From: Planctomycetota bacterium
GTDB lineage: Bacteria > Planctomycetota > PUPC01 > DSUN01
Length of the DNA stretch: 64,000 nt
Direction: 5' to 3'
Assembly: GCA_016872875.1 (NCBI GenBank)
Contig: VGYW01000001.1
Coordinates: forward strand, 4,800-68,799
The translations under genes were made by a program, and so were the position numbers. The notes under the pieces were generated by a model, which did not search any database, was not told where the DNA came from, and worked only from the letters and a program-made list of their open reading frames with translations. Each line of letters starts with the position of its first letter. Within the stretch, counting starts at the first letter, position 1. This document shows positions 16,505 through 24,859 of the stretch, piece by piece.

Positions 16505-17642
16505 TGTGGTGGAGAGATGGCTGAGGAGCGGCGGCCCGGCCAATGTGGATGGGATTGCCCTGCGCCCGGTCGAGCACAAGGGGATGCCGGGCATGCCACT
16601 CTCGGTCCAGCGTGGGCAAGCTGAGGCCTTCTGCCTCGCGGGCAGCGACGGGAGCCGGTGGGTGCTCAAGAAGTTCCACCCGGGCCGCCGCCTGGACCGC
16701 TCCTATCTTGAGGGGGTCGCCACCGTCCTGCCAGACCACGGTGGCCTGCTCTCCGGGACCGATCGCAGCGTCCTGTCCGTCGCCTCTTTGCACAAGGAAC
16801 ACGGCTTCTACTACACCCCCGACCTCGCTCGGTGGCTCCACGACACGGTGCTGATGCCACGGGTGAACGGGGTGGACTGGGCCACCATCGCCGATGGCGT
16901 TCGCGACGGGAGCATCAAGCTGGAGCGGCCCCACCGCCTCGCCCTCCTTCGTGGCCTCACGGACATCATCCTGCTGCTGGAGGAGCGGCAGTGTGCCCAC
17001 CGCGACCTTTCCAGCGGAAACGTCTTCGTCAACTGCCAGGCCTGGATGGTCCTGCTGATCGACTTCGATAGCGTTTTCCACCCCGCGCTGGCGATGCCGA
17101 ATGCGACCACATGCGGGACGGAGGGATACACACCGCCCTACGCCTGGCAAGGAGGTGCACTGGACCCGCGGCAGACTTGGTGCCAGGGGGCAGACCGTTT
17201 CGCGCTGTGTGTCCTCTGCGTCGAGTTCCTCATTCTGGACGCTGGGGCGCCGCTTGCGGCTGAGGGAGGGATGTTCGAACAGGAGGAACTTCGCTCCCGC
17301 TCGGGAAGGGGCATCTCCCTTGCCCTCGCCGCCTTGAAGGCGAAATACCCCGCGGCCGGGCCATTGTTCGAGGCAGCCCTTCGCAGCACGAGCTTCCGGG
17401 ACTGCCCCTCGCCTAAGGACTGGGCACGCTTCTGCGACTCGACGCCCGGCGCCCCCATGAAGCCGCCGCGCCTCGACGAGCTGGAGAGCGTCTCCCCCGA
17501 CTTCTTCGACCAGCTTCTGGCGAAGGCCCGGCCGGCCGCTCCGCTCTGGCCGGCGCCGCGACTGGCTGACATGCCCGCTCCCACGCTTGAGCTGCCGCGG
17601 AAGAGGGTGCCAGTGGTTTCTCTGCCTCCAGACCCCTGGTGA
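16494..17642 (+). CDS. Protein kinase-like protein (TerY-P triad type)
   Basis: A 382-residue kinase fold: VLKK (residues 57-60, ATP-anchoring lysine), HRDLSSGNVFV (169-179, catalytic loop with Asp171 and Asn176) and DFD in place of DFG (190-192). All catalytic residues are present, so it should be active on Ser/Thr or act as a regulatory kinase. The C-terminal 60 residues are Pro-rich. The ATG at 16494 has a GGAGGAA site 13 bases upstream and lies inside the end of the PP2C gene. Its stop overlaps the next kinase start (GTGA), so the four signalling genes are translationally coupled. Confidence 0.8.
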   Translation: MPADVVERWLRSGGPANVDGIALRPVEHKGMPGMPLSVQRGQAEAFCLAGSDGSRWVLKKFHPGRRLDRSYLEGVATVLPDHGGLLSGTDRSVLSVASLHKEHGFYYTPDLARWLHDTVLMPRVNGVDWATIADGVRDGSIKLERPHRLALLRGLTDIILLLEERQCAHRDLSSGNVFVNCQAWMVLLIDFDSVFHPALAMPNATTCGTEGYTPPYAWQGGALDPRQTWCQGADRFALCVLCVEFLILDAGAPLAAEGGMFEQEELRSRSGRGISLALAALKAKYPAAGPLFEAALRSTSFRDCPSPKDWARFCDSTPGAPMKPPRLDELESVSPDFFDQLLAKARPAAPLWPAPRLADMPAPTLELPRKRVPVVSLPPDPW

Positions 17643-19240
17643 AAGTGAGAGCCAGGACGCACAGAATGAATGCGACGAACTCGTATGCCGACATTGTAGA
17701 GCGATGGCTTGCCTCCAGGCTGACGGCGCGCATCTCGGGCCTCGACCTGCGGCCCCTCCCACACCCGGCGTTGCCCGACACGCCCTGGTACGTGGTCAAG
17801 GGCCAGGCGTCGGTTATTTTCCTCAAGCAGCATCCGCACAACAACGGCTGGCTGCTCAAGAAGTTCATCGAATCCCGCCGGCCGACCGACGAGTACCTGG
17901 CGGCCGTCCCCCGCTGCCTGCCCGGCGGCGCGGAGCTTTTCACCTGCACCCAGCGCCGTCTGCTCACCGCGAGGCACCTGGACTTGTGGAATTCCGGCTT
18001 CAGGGACAAGGCATTGTCCGCCTTGGTGGAGGGGACGATCCTCATGCCCAAGGTCACGGGCTCCTCGTGGGCCTCGGTGGCCGACGATCTCCGAGACGGG
18101 CACGCTACGATGACCATCCGCCAACGGCTCGTGGTCAGCCTGAGCCTGACCGAGTGCGTCGGTCGGCTGGAAGCGGCGCACTGCAGCCACCGGGACTTCT
18201 CGGGCCTCAACGTGTTCGTAACCCCGGACGGCCGGGTCCACCTGATCGACTTCGATTCGTTCTACCACGCCGACCTGCCCTTCCAACCCAACACTACGGC
18301 GGGGACGCCCGGCTACATGGCCCCGTTCCTCCGGGGCCCCTCAGGCGGTTGGGATGCGTCGCGGTCTTGGTGCCCGTGCGCTGACCGGTTCGCCCTCGCC
18401 ATCCTGGTGGCGGAGTTCCTGCTCGTCGGTCCCGACACGCCGCCGCCGAGGGAGGATGGCTCCCTCTTCGCCCAGGCCGAGCTGGACCAGCCGGACGCAG
18501 GCTTTGTCCAAGAGCAGATCAAGGCATTAGAGAGGGTGTCGAGGGAGTGCGGCCTCCTGCTCAGGCGGTGCCTCGCGGCGACGACGTTCGAGGCCTGTCC
18601 TTCGCCGGCGGAATGGCAAAGCGCACTTCGGCACGCGTTGCGGGTCGAGACGGCACGCGAGAAGACCGAGCATCCCAGGGGGGCATTCGCCTGCCGGGTG
18701 AGGTACTTCTGCGCGGAATGCCAGCACCTGCTTTCGATCGATCTGGCGAGGTCGCGTGAGCTAGAAAGGCAGGGCAAGCCCGTCCTCTGCTCGTCCTGCC
18801 TCCAGGCAAAGCTCAGTGCCCAGTCCGCCGCACGCCTGGAGCGCGATTCGGCATACCCCGAGGTCAACTGCGAGCACTGCACGGCCGCCTTCAGGATGCC
18901 GCGCGCCAAGCTCGACCTGCTGCGGTCGCAGGGAAGGCCCATCCTGTGCGGTACGTGCCTGCCGAAGCAGATGCGCCTCTGGGAGGCGGAACGAGACCAG
19001 AAGGCCCGCGACTATCCGCAGGCGACTTGCGCACAGTGTGCAACGAGGTTCCGGATCCGAAGGGAGAAGCTCGAGGGCCTGACAGCCAAGGGGAGGCCAG
19101 TGCTTTGCCGCCGGTGCCTCGAAGCCGCCCTTTCCCCGGGTAGGCCCGCGCCACGCCCCATCGTGCCGGCCACGCTCGGCGCAGGAGGCAACCCGTCCCC
19201 CTTCTGGCAGGCTGTCCGATGGCTCATAGTGGCGCCATGA
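17639..19240 (+). CDS. Protein kinase with three C-terminal zinc ribbons
   Basis: A 533-residue paralogue of the preceding kinase: LLKK (72-75), HRDFSGLNVFV (184-194), DFD (204-206) and GTPGYMAP. After the kinase fold come three tandem repeats of about 55 residues, each with a CxxC pair, a basic helix and a second CxxC pair (CAEC/CSSC, CEHC/CGTC, CAQC/CRRC), surely zinc ribbons that could bind nucleic acid or partner. The GTG at 17639 overlaps the upstream stop; an ATG at 17666 is an alternative. Its end overlaps the ribonucleotide reductase start (ATGA). The kinase pair plus PP2C plus vWA set is a variant TerY-P triad. Confidence 0.8.
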   Translation: MKVRARTHRMNATNSYADIVERWLASRLTARISGLDLRPLPHPALPDTPWYVVKGQASVIFLKQHPHNNGWLLKKFIESRRPTDEYLAAVPRCLPGGAELFTCTQRRLLTARHLDLWNSGFRDKALSALVEGTILMPKVTGSSWASVADDLRDGHATMTIRQRLVVSLSLTECVGRLEAAHCSHRDFSGLNVFVTPDGRVHLIDFDSFYHADLPFQPNTTAGTPGYMAPFLRGPSGGWDASRSWCPCADRFALAILVAEFLLVGPDTPPPREDGSLFAQAELDQPDAGFVQEQIKALERVSRECGLLLRRCLAATTFEACPSPAEWQSALRHALRVETAREKTEHPRGAFACRVRYFCAECQHLLSIDLARSRELERQGKPVLCSSCLQAKLSAQSAARLERDSAYPEVNCEHCTAAFRMPRAKLDLLRSQGRPILCGTCLPKQMRLWEAERDQKARDYPQATCAQCATRFRIRREKLEGLTAKGRPVLCRRCLEAALSPGRPAPRPIVPATLGAGGNPSPFWQAVRWLIVAP

Positions 19241-21447
19241 TGGACGAGAAACCAAGCTTGAACCCCGAGGGAACCAACGCACTCTCCCCGAACGCGGAGC
19301 AACTCCTCCGCGCACGCTACTACGGCCGCGATACGAACGGCGAGGTCATGGAGGACTTCCCTGCCCTGGCGGACCGAGTGGCAAGCTTCCTGGCGAACGC
19401 CGAGCACCGCTACGGCGGCCCCGCCGCGGTGAAGGAGGCGCAAGAGATCTTCCGCGGGCTCATCGTTCCCAGGAGACTCGTGCCGAGCTCCTCGATCCTC
19501 ATGGGCGCAGGCACCCGCTCACCCTCTCTGGCCGCGTGCTTCGTCCTGCCGATGCCGGACATCCTCGATGCCATAATGGAGTCCGTCAAGAGTTCAGCCA
19601 TCATCCAAAAGGGTGGAGGGGGCTGTGGGTTCTCATTCAGTCGCTTGAGGCCCAGAGGCTCACCCGTCGCCGGGACGAACGGCGTCGCCTCCGGTCCCGT
19701 GTCGTTCATCGAGTTGTGCAACGCGACGTCAGAGGCAATCAAACAAGGGGGCCGCCGCCGGGGGGCGAATATGGCCGTCCTCGGGATCGACCACCCGGAC
19801 ATCATGGAGTTCATCCAAGCCAAGACGCAGCCTGGCAGGCTCCAGAACTTCAACCTCTCCGTGGCAGTCACCGACGCGTTCATGGAGGCTGTGCGCGCCG
19901 ACGGCTCATACGAGCTGGTTGCCCCGCATACAAACCAGGTCGTCCGCACGCTTCGAGCGCCAGACATCCTGCGCCGCATCGCCGAGAACGCCTGGCGCAC
20001 CGGCGACCCTGGGGTGGTCTTCATTGACGAGATCAACAAGCACAACCCCCTGCCTGCCCTCGGTCCAATCGAGGCCACCAACCCCTGCGGGGAACAGCCG
20101 CTTGAACCTTGGGGAGCCTGCTGCCTCGCCTCGATCAACCTCTCCGCTCACGTCAAGTCCGGCGAGATAGACTGGGACGCGCTGGCGGAGAGCGCTCGGG
20201 CGGGCGTCAGGTTGTTGGACGATGCCATTGACGCCAGCTCATACCCGCTGGAGCAGATCGAGCGCACGGTCAAGGCATCCCGGAAGATCGGCCTCGGCAT
20301 CATGGGCCTCGCGCACGCCCTTGCGAAGCTGGGCATCCCGTACGACTGCGAAGAAGGCGTCCGGTGGGCGGAGAAGGTCATGAGCTTCATCTCCCAGCAC
20401 GCCTTGGAGGCGTCCCGCCTTCTGGCGAAGGAGCGGGGCCCCTTCCCGGCCTTCAAGCGAAGCGTCTATGCTGAACGAGGCGAGCCGCCTCTCCGCAACG
20501 CGACCCGCACGACGGTCGCGCCGACCGGTAGCCTCAGCATCATTGCTGACACCTCCAGCGGCATTGAGCCCATGTTCGCCTTGGCGTACACCCGAACCGT
20601 CCTCGGCGGCAAGTCCTTCTCGGTGGTCGATCCCGCCTTCAGGGACGTCGCCCAAGCGTGCGGCGTCTTCAGCGACGATCTCGCACGAAAGGTCGCAGAG
20701 ACCGGGAGCGTGCAAGCGGCCAAGGACTTCCCCGACGATCTCAAGGCGGTCTTCAAGACGGCGCATGAGATCGCGCCGGAGTGGCATGTGAAGATGCAGG
20801 CTGCGATCCAGCGACATACGGACAACGCCGTCTCAAAGACCGTCAACCTGGCGGCCTCCGCCACCGTCGAGGACGTCGAGCAGGTCTTCTTACTGGCTCA
20901 CAAGCTGGGATGCAAGGGCACCACTGTCTTCCGGCAGGGCTGCCGCACCGGGGTCTTGAACACAGGCACGACAAGCCCCCAGTACGCCGCAATGCGAAGT
21001 CGGCCCAAGCTGACGCTCGGATCCACAGAGAAATTCCGGAGCGGCTGCGGCTCTCTCTACGTTCATGTGACTCGGGATTGCAACGGGCTGTTGGAGGCGT
21101 TCTCAAACCTGGGCAAGGGCGGCGGGTGCCCGGCCCAGTCCGAGGCGACGGCGAGGCTCGCCTCGTTGTGCCTCCGCTGCAACGTCGATCCGCACGAGAT
21201 CGTCCACCAGCTTCGAGGCATCCGCTGCCCGACAGCGTGCAGCGCCAGGGCCGAGGGAAAGCCCATTGACGTGCTCTCCTGCCCTGACGCCATCCCCCAG
21301 GCGCTCGCCAGGGCCTTGCGGAGTGACGAAGATCCCGCAGGCGAGATTGGCGCCCTCGAACGGTGCCCCAAGTGCGGCGGCCGGCGCGAGCCCGGGCGCT
21401 GCGGCGTCTGCCTCTCGTGCTGGGAGGGCGGGTGTGAAGGATCATGA
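19237..21447 (+). CDS. nrdJ: Class II (adenosylcobalamin-dependent) ribonucleotide reductase
   Basis: A 736-residue enzyme that reduces ribonucleotides to deoxyribonucleotides using a B12-derived radical, independent of oxygen. NPCGEQPLEPWGACCLASIN contains the NxCxE active-site motif. About residues 590-680 match the C-terminal domain typical of B12-dependent reductases (CGSLYV to LRGIRCP), and the end has CPKCG and CGVC pairs for redox exchange or zinc. The length is usual for the class. The start at ATG 19237 overlaps the kinase stop (ATGA). A full reductase inside a signalling/repair operon is unusual; it could raise dNTPs for repair or replication of the element. Confidence 0.9.
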   Translation: MMDEKPSLNPEGTNALSPNAEQLLRARYYGRDTNGEVMEDFPALADRVASFLANAEHRYGGPAAVKEAQEIFRGLIVPRRLVPSSSILMGAGTRSPSLAACFVLPMPDILDAIMESVKSSAIIQKGGGGCGFSFSRLRPRGSPVAGTNGVASGPVSFIELCNATSEAIKQGGRRRGANMAVLGIDHPDIMEFIQAKTQPGRLQNFNLSVAVTDAFMEAVRADGSYELVAPHTNQVVRTLRAPDILRRIAENAWRTGDPGVVFIDEINKHNPLPALGPIEATNPCGEQPLEPWGACCLASINLSAHVKSGEIDWDALAESARAGVRLLDDAIDASSYPLEQIERTVKASRKIGLGIMGLAHALAKLGIPYDCEEGVRWAEKVMSFISQHALEASRLLAKERGPFPAFKRSVYAERGEPPLRNATRTTVAPTGSLSIIADTSSGIEPMFALAYTRTVLGGKSFSVVDPAFRDVAQACGVFSDDLARKVAETGSVQAAKDFPDDLKAVFKTAHEIAPEWHVKMQAAIQRHTDNAVSKTVNLAASATVEDVEQVFLLAHKLGCKGTTVFRQGCRTGVLNTGTTSPQYAAMRSRPKLTLGSTEKFRSGCGSLYVHVTRDCNGLLEAFSNLGKGGGCPAQSEATARLASLCLRCNVDPHEIVHQLRGIRCPTACSARAEGKPIDVLSCPDAIPQALARALRSDEDPAGEIGALERCPKCGGRREPGRCGVCLSCWEGGCEGS

Positions 21448-21487
21448 AACGAGTACCCCAATGACCGAAGCGTGGAAGGAGAACAAC

Positions 21488-22450
21488 ATGCGGTGCTACG
21501 AGTACAGGCTCAAGACAGGGATCACGCGAACCCTCGAGTTTGCGCGCAAGCTGCTTGCGTGGTTCGCCGTCAATGTGGGGCTCAGGTGCGGCCACAATTG
21601 CCTCTACTGTAGCACCGGCGCCGTCCTGCGCACCCACCCCTGCTTCAGGGCACTGGGGGAAAGCCCGTTCGGCCACGGCTACTGCATCGTGGACCCCAGC
21701 ACGCCGGAGCGGGTCGCCAGGGACGCAGCCCGGCTCAGGGAACGCGGCCTCATCCAGCTCTGCACGCTGACCGACGCCTGGGCGCCCGAAGCGAAGAAGC
21801 TCGAGCTCGGCCGCCGTTGCCTCGAGGCTATCCTCGCACAGCCTGGCTGGACGGTTCGCATCCTGACTAAGAGCGCGGCCGTCCGGGAGGACTTCGGCTC
21901 GCTCGAGAAACACCGTGACCGCGTCCTCGTCGGCCTGAGCCTGACGGCCATGCCCGAGAAGAGTCCCATCAACAATATCCTCGAACCGAACGCGTCTGAC
22001 ATCCGGGATCGAATGGCCGCGATGACCGAGGCCGCTGCGCGGGGCCTTCGGGTGTACGGAATGCTGTGCCCCTTCCTGCCGGGCATAGCCGATGCCCCGG
22101 AGGACATCGACCAATTGGTCACGTTCGTCGTGGGCTGCCGAGCCCAGGAGATCTTCGTGGAGGCAGTCAATCCCCGCGGTCCCGGCCTGCTGCACTGCCA
22201 AGAGGCCCTGCAAGCGCGGGGGAACACCAGTGAGACAGCGGCCATCGCACGGATCAGACGCCGCCAAGACTGGTCGCAGTACTGCCTTGACCTTGTCCGC
22301 AATGTCCAGGCGGGCGTTCGCCGGCACTTCGACATCGGGAAGCTACGCTTCCTGCTGTACCCCTCGGGGCTGCTTCCCGGGCACGAGGCCGCGATCCACA
22401 AGGACGACGCCGGTGTCGTTTGGCTGGGGAAGTCACCCACGACGCCTTGA
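21488..22450 (+). CDS. Second radical SAM protein, spore photoproduct lyase-like
   Basis: A 320-residue protein with CGHNCLYC (Cys34, Cys38, Cys41) for a radical SAM 4Fe-4S cluster, followed by a TIM-barrel-like body. The general pattern (VNVGLRCGHNCLYCSTG, LTKSAAVREDF) resembles the SPL/photolyase-like radical SAM group rather than cofactor-maturation enzymes. The ATG at 21488 is chosen because AAGGAG lies 6 bases upstream; an in-frame ATG at 21461 has no site. It is 41 bases after the reductase gene and probably the last gene of the sigma54-type operon. It is not a close copy of the 5312 gene. Confidence 0.75.
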   Translation: MRCYEYRLKTGITRTLEFARKLLAWFAVNVGLRCGHNCLYCSTGAVLRTHPCFRALGESPFGHGYCIVDPSTPERVARDAARLRERGLIQLCTLTDAWAPEAKKLELGRRCLEAILAQPGWTVRILTKSAAVREDFGSLEKHRDRVLVGLSLTAMPEKSPINNILEPNASDIRDRMAAMTEAAARGLRVYGMLCPFLPGIADAPEDIDQLVTFVVGCRAQEIFVEAVNPRGPGLLHCQEALQARGNTSETAAIARIRRRQDWSQYCLDLVRNVQAGVRRHFDIGKLRFLLYPSGLLPGHEAAIHKDDAGVVWLGKSPTTP

Positions 22451-22461
22451 GGGCATGTAAC

Positions 22462-22764
22462 ATGCGGGTAAACGGGCACAGGTCGCGGGAATCGACCGGC
22501 AACGCGGTTGGGTATGTTGAAGCCGGATTCGTCACGCTGACGCGGGCCGCTCAGCGCTCCGTGGTCTCGGCCAAGACCATCCGAGGGCGGATCGCCGAGC
22601 GCCGGTTGCCGCACGGAATTTGCCCGGCGGGCAGGCGCAGCACCACACCCCATCCGATGGCCAATGAGCGAGCCGGCGACCGTGCGCTCCACTTGCAGAT
22701 GTTGCCCGCCTGCTTGAAGGGCGGGATGCTTGAAGATGGCGAGACCTGCCCAAGGGTGGAGTGA
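22462..22764 (+). pseudogene. Excisionase-type helix-turn-helix gene, probably frameshifted
   Basis: The open frame begins with VTLTRAAQRSVVSAKTIRGR and a following RRLP, the pattern of a MerR/excisionase HTH_17 domain, but then degenerates. The expected end of such a domain, PLADVARLLEG, is found in another frame at about 22690-22725. This suggests a frameshift or decay. It lies immediately upstream of an intact excisionase-like gene, so it may be a redundant older copy. Confidence 0.4.
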
Positions 22765-22771
22765 TACGGTG

Positions 22772-23164
22772 ATGGCGGACTCCAAATCCCCCGGCCCTCC
22801 AATGGCCGCTGCGACGGCCGCAGCGAGACCACTGCTGTCCGTCAGAGAGGCTGCTCGATTTGTGGGCCTGAGCGCATCGGCTTTCCGAGCCGCTCGCAAG
22901 CGCAGACCATGCCCTTCATACCGGCCGACGGGCCCGGATGGCCGTGAGCACTTCGCCGAGGCCGATCTGCTTGGCTGGCTCGAGGCAAGCAGAACTGTGC
23001 CCGTGCAACCCAACGTGGAGCCCCGCACGCCCGCTCCTACATCACGAGGACGCAAGTCGGGCGACCCTTGGGCTGAGGTGCTCGGGCGGAAGTCCCTTGA
23101 CACGAGCGACGCGCTGGGTAAACTTGATGATAGCGTGTTGCGTCCCGAAGAAAGGACTGGGTGA
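22772..23164 (+). CDS. Excisionase-like helix-turn-helix protein
   Basis: A 131-residue protein with an HTH_17-type core (LSVREAARFVGLSASAFRAA, then HFAEADLLGWLEA). Such small DNA-binding proteins act as recombination directionality factors or as repressors next to integrases. It ends 3 bases before the recombinase start, so the two are co-expressed. The ATG at 22772 is taken; a 14-residue in-frame extension is possible. Confidence 0.6.
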   Translation: MADSKSPGPPMAAATAAARPLLSVREAARFVGLSASAFRAARKRRPCPSYRPTGPDGREHFAEADLLGWLEASRTVPVQPNVEPRTPAPTSRGRKSGDPWAEVLGRKSLDTSDALGKLDDSVLRPEERTG

Positions 23165-23167
23165 CCG

Positions 23168-24289
23168 ATGGGACGCGTAACGCAACTAAAGGGGAGGGAA
23201 GGGTGGTACGTGGAGTTCTGGCATCCTGCCCGGCATCGCAACGTCCGTGTGCGGGTTCGCGGCACACGGGCAGAAGCGTCCAGGCTGTTGACGGAACTCC
23301 AGGCGAAGGCCCAGCGTGAGCATTTGCTAGGGCCGGCAGCGACCGCCACAAATGATGTGGAGATCGCAGCGCTAGTGACGGCTTGGCGAGCCCACAACTC
23401 GGGACGAGTGCGACCTCGCACCTGGCAGAGCTATGCCTTTTGCCTGCACGATGTGCTCACGTGGATGGAGGCGCACAACCGGCCGCGATCTGTGAGGGAC
23501 ATCCGCCTCGCGGACATGGAGTTCTACAAGGCAGAACTTCTCGAGCGCGGACTGGCCGGACGATGTGTGGACATGCGCGTGGGCGCCTTGAGGCAGGTGC
23601 TCCGATGGGCACTGCGCGAGGGACGGATCGCGAGCAACCCGCTGGAGGGTTGGCGGCCAGTCGGAGGGCCGCAGAAACGTGACGCCCGGCCGCTGACGGC
23701 CTTCGAGATCGGTAAGCTTCTCGCGGCCTCGCCGAGCGACGTGGCAGATGTTTGGATCGTCTTCCTCGAGACGGGGCTTCGGTTTGGGGAGCTGTCGAGC
23801 CTCGAGTGGCAAGACATCGATCTGGAGGCCCGGCAACTCCGCGTGAGAGGCGAGACCAGCAAGAGCCGGCGAACGCGATTCGTCGCCATGACCGACCGTG
23901 TGGCAAGCATCCTTGGTGGCCTGAGACTGCGCCTCGCCGAGCGACCTGAGACCGGGGACGCGAGGCGGTTTGTCTTTGTGAACAGCAAGGGAAACCGCTG
24001 GCGGGGGAATCTCTGGAGAAGGTTCAAGCGGTGTGCAGCGAGGGCTGGGCTGCCCAAGGAAGGTGTGCACCTTCACGCCCTGCGCCATACTTTTGCCACA
24101 TACGCAATCCATGAGGGCTGCGATGTGAAGACCCTACAGGACATCCTGGGCCATTCGACGGCGAAGGTCACGCTCGACTGGTACGCCCATGCCTTCGAAC
24201 GGAGGGCCGCCGAAGTCGTGGGCCTGGTCGGGCGGGTGGTCGAGGAAGCCGAGAGCAGCGCGCGCAGAGCGCGCGCAGCGGAGGCGTAG
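23168..24289 (+). CDS. int: Tyrosine recombinase / integrase
   Basis: A 373-residue tyrosine recombinase. The C-terminal catalytic domain has GLRFGELSSLEW (first Arg), HALRHTFATYA (His/Arg box), ILGHS and DWYAH (nucleophile Tyr). The N-terminal part (about 55-135) is the SAM-like core-binding domain. It catalyses site-specific integration and excision of the island. The ATG has a GAAAGGA site. The stop is about 65 bases from the tRNA-Arg fragment, the expected target, so this is probably the island's own integrase. Confidence 0.95.
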   Translation: MGRVTQLKGREGWYVEFWHPARHRNVRVRVRGTRAEASRLLTELQAKAQREHLLGPAATATNDVEIAALVTAWRAHNSGRVRPRTWQSYAFCLHDVLTWMEAHNRPRSVRDIRLADMEFYKAELLERGLAGRCVDMRVGALRQVLRWALREGRIASNPLEGWRPVGGPQKRDARPLTAFEIGKLLAASPSDVADVWIVFLETGLRFGELSSLEWQDIDLEARQLRVRGETSKSRRTRFVAMTDRVASILGGLRLRLAERPETGDARRFVFVNSKGNRWRGNLWRRFKRCAARAGLPKEGVHLHALRHTFATYAIHEGCDVKTLQDILGHSTAKVTLDWYAHAFERRAAEVVGLVGRVVEEAESSARRARAAEA

Positions 24290-24352
24290 GCCGCACGGAG
24301 CGTCTGTAACTGCTTGTGCCATAACACTTTGCGACCGGTAGGATCGCGGACA

Positions 24353-24405
24353 ACATCGGATTTCTAATCCGAGGGCCGCAGGTCCGAGTCCTGCCGGGCG
24401 CGCCA
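24353..24405 (+). repeat. attR: 3' fragment of tRNA-Arg(TCT)
   Basis: The sequence contains an anticodon arm TCGGA-TTTCTAA-TCCGA (anticodon TCT, Arg), a T arm GCAGG-TCCGAGT-CCTGC, a 3' acceptor strand CGGGCGC, a discriminator and CCA. No matching 5' acceptor strand (GCGCCCG) or standard D arm exists upstream, so it is a truncated tRNA rather than a gene. This is the classic scar left when an element integrates into a tRNA 3' end. The intact tRNA-Arg(TCT) should flank the element's left end. Confidence 0.75.
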
Positions 24406-24683
24406 ACTTGCCGCAAGAGGTTGCAGGATATGTAATTACGAGGACGATTGCGGGGCATTGGATGCGTGAGACACCGGGCGGCGCAGATGGCTGTCAATAG
24501 CAGAACTACCACGTCTGGCCACCAGAACTACTGTCCCTAGACACTGACCGACAGGTTCCACTGAGTGATCGCTTGAACGCCAAACAAGCGGTCACACAAA
24601 GAGGATGTCACGGATCGCTTCAGGATAGCCCGGGCCGGGTCGGGTCAAGATAGGCCGGGCCAGTTGGGTAGGTCCGAGGAACA

Positions 24684-24859
24684 TTAGACAAGTTCCTTGG
24701 GTTCCCTGCACGTGTCTTTTTCGTTTCGGCGGGCTTTGTCTTTGAGGCGGTGGCTGCGGCCGGTGATCTCGATGATGTCGGCGTGGTGGAGGAAGCGGTC
24801 GAGTTGCGTGGGGCGGAGGGGTTGAAGCGCCAGTCGAAGTCGTCGAGGGTCTTGAGGTC
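24684..24859 (-). pseudogene. IS21 istB remnant with internal deletion
   Basis: LKTLDDFDWRFNPSAPR, typical of the N-terminal part of IstB, is joined out of frame to QLDRFLHHADIIEITGRSHR and LKDKARR, typical of the IstB C-terminus. The whole ATPase core is missing. It is a relic of an IS21-type insertion sequence. It runs directly on from the antitoxin fragment upstream, forming a chimera. Confidence 0.6.

Larger units (their letters stand above)
1..24405. mobile_element. Integrative element, right-hand part (left end outside window)
   Basis: The right edge is defined by an excisionase-like gene, a tyrosine recombinase and a tRNA-Arg 3' fragment, in that order, which is the usual layout of a tRNA-integrated genomic island. 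Everything to the left is accessory cargo on the + strand except one small gene. Housekeeping-type genes begin only to the right of the scar. The left attachment site and intact tRNA-Arg are not in the window, so the element is at least 24 kb. No conjugation, replication or capsid genes are visible here, so its mode of transfer is unknown. That the whole stretch is one element is inference. Confidence 0.75.

Noticed and set aside
24300..24405. Functional tRNA-Arg gene
   Set aside because: No 5' acceptor strand or D arm can be found, so only the 3' half exists.
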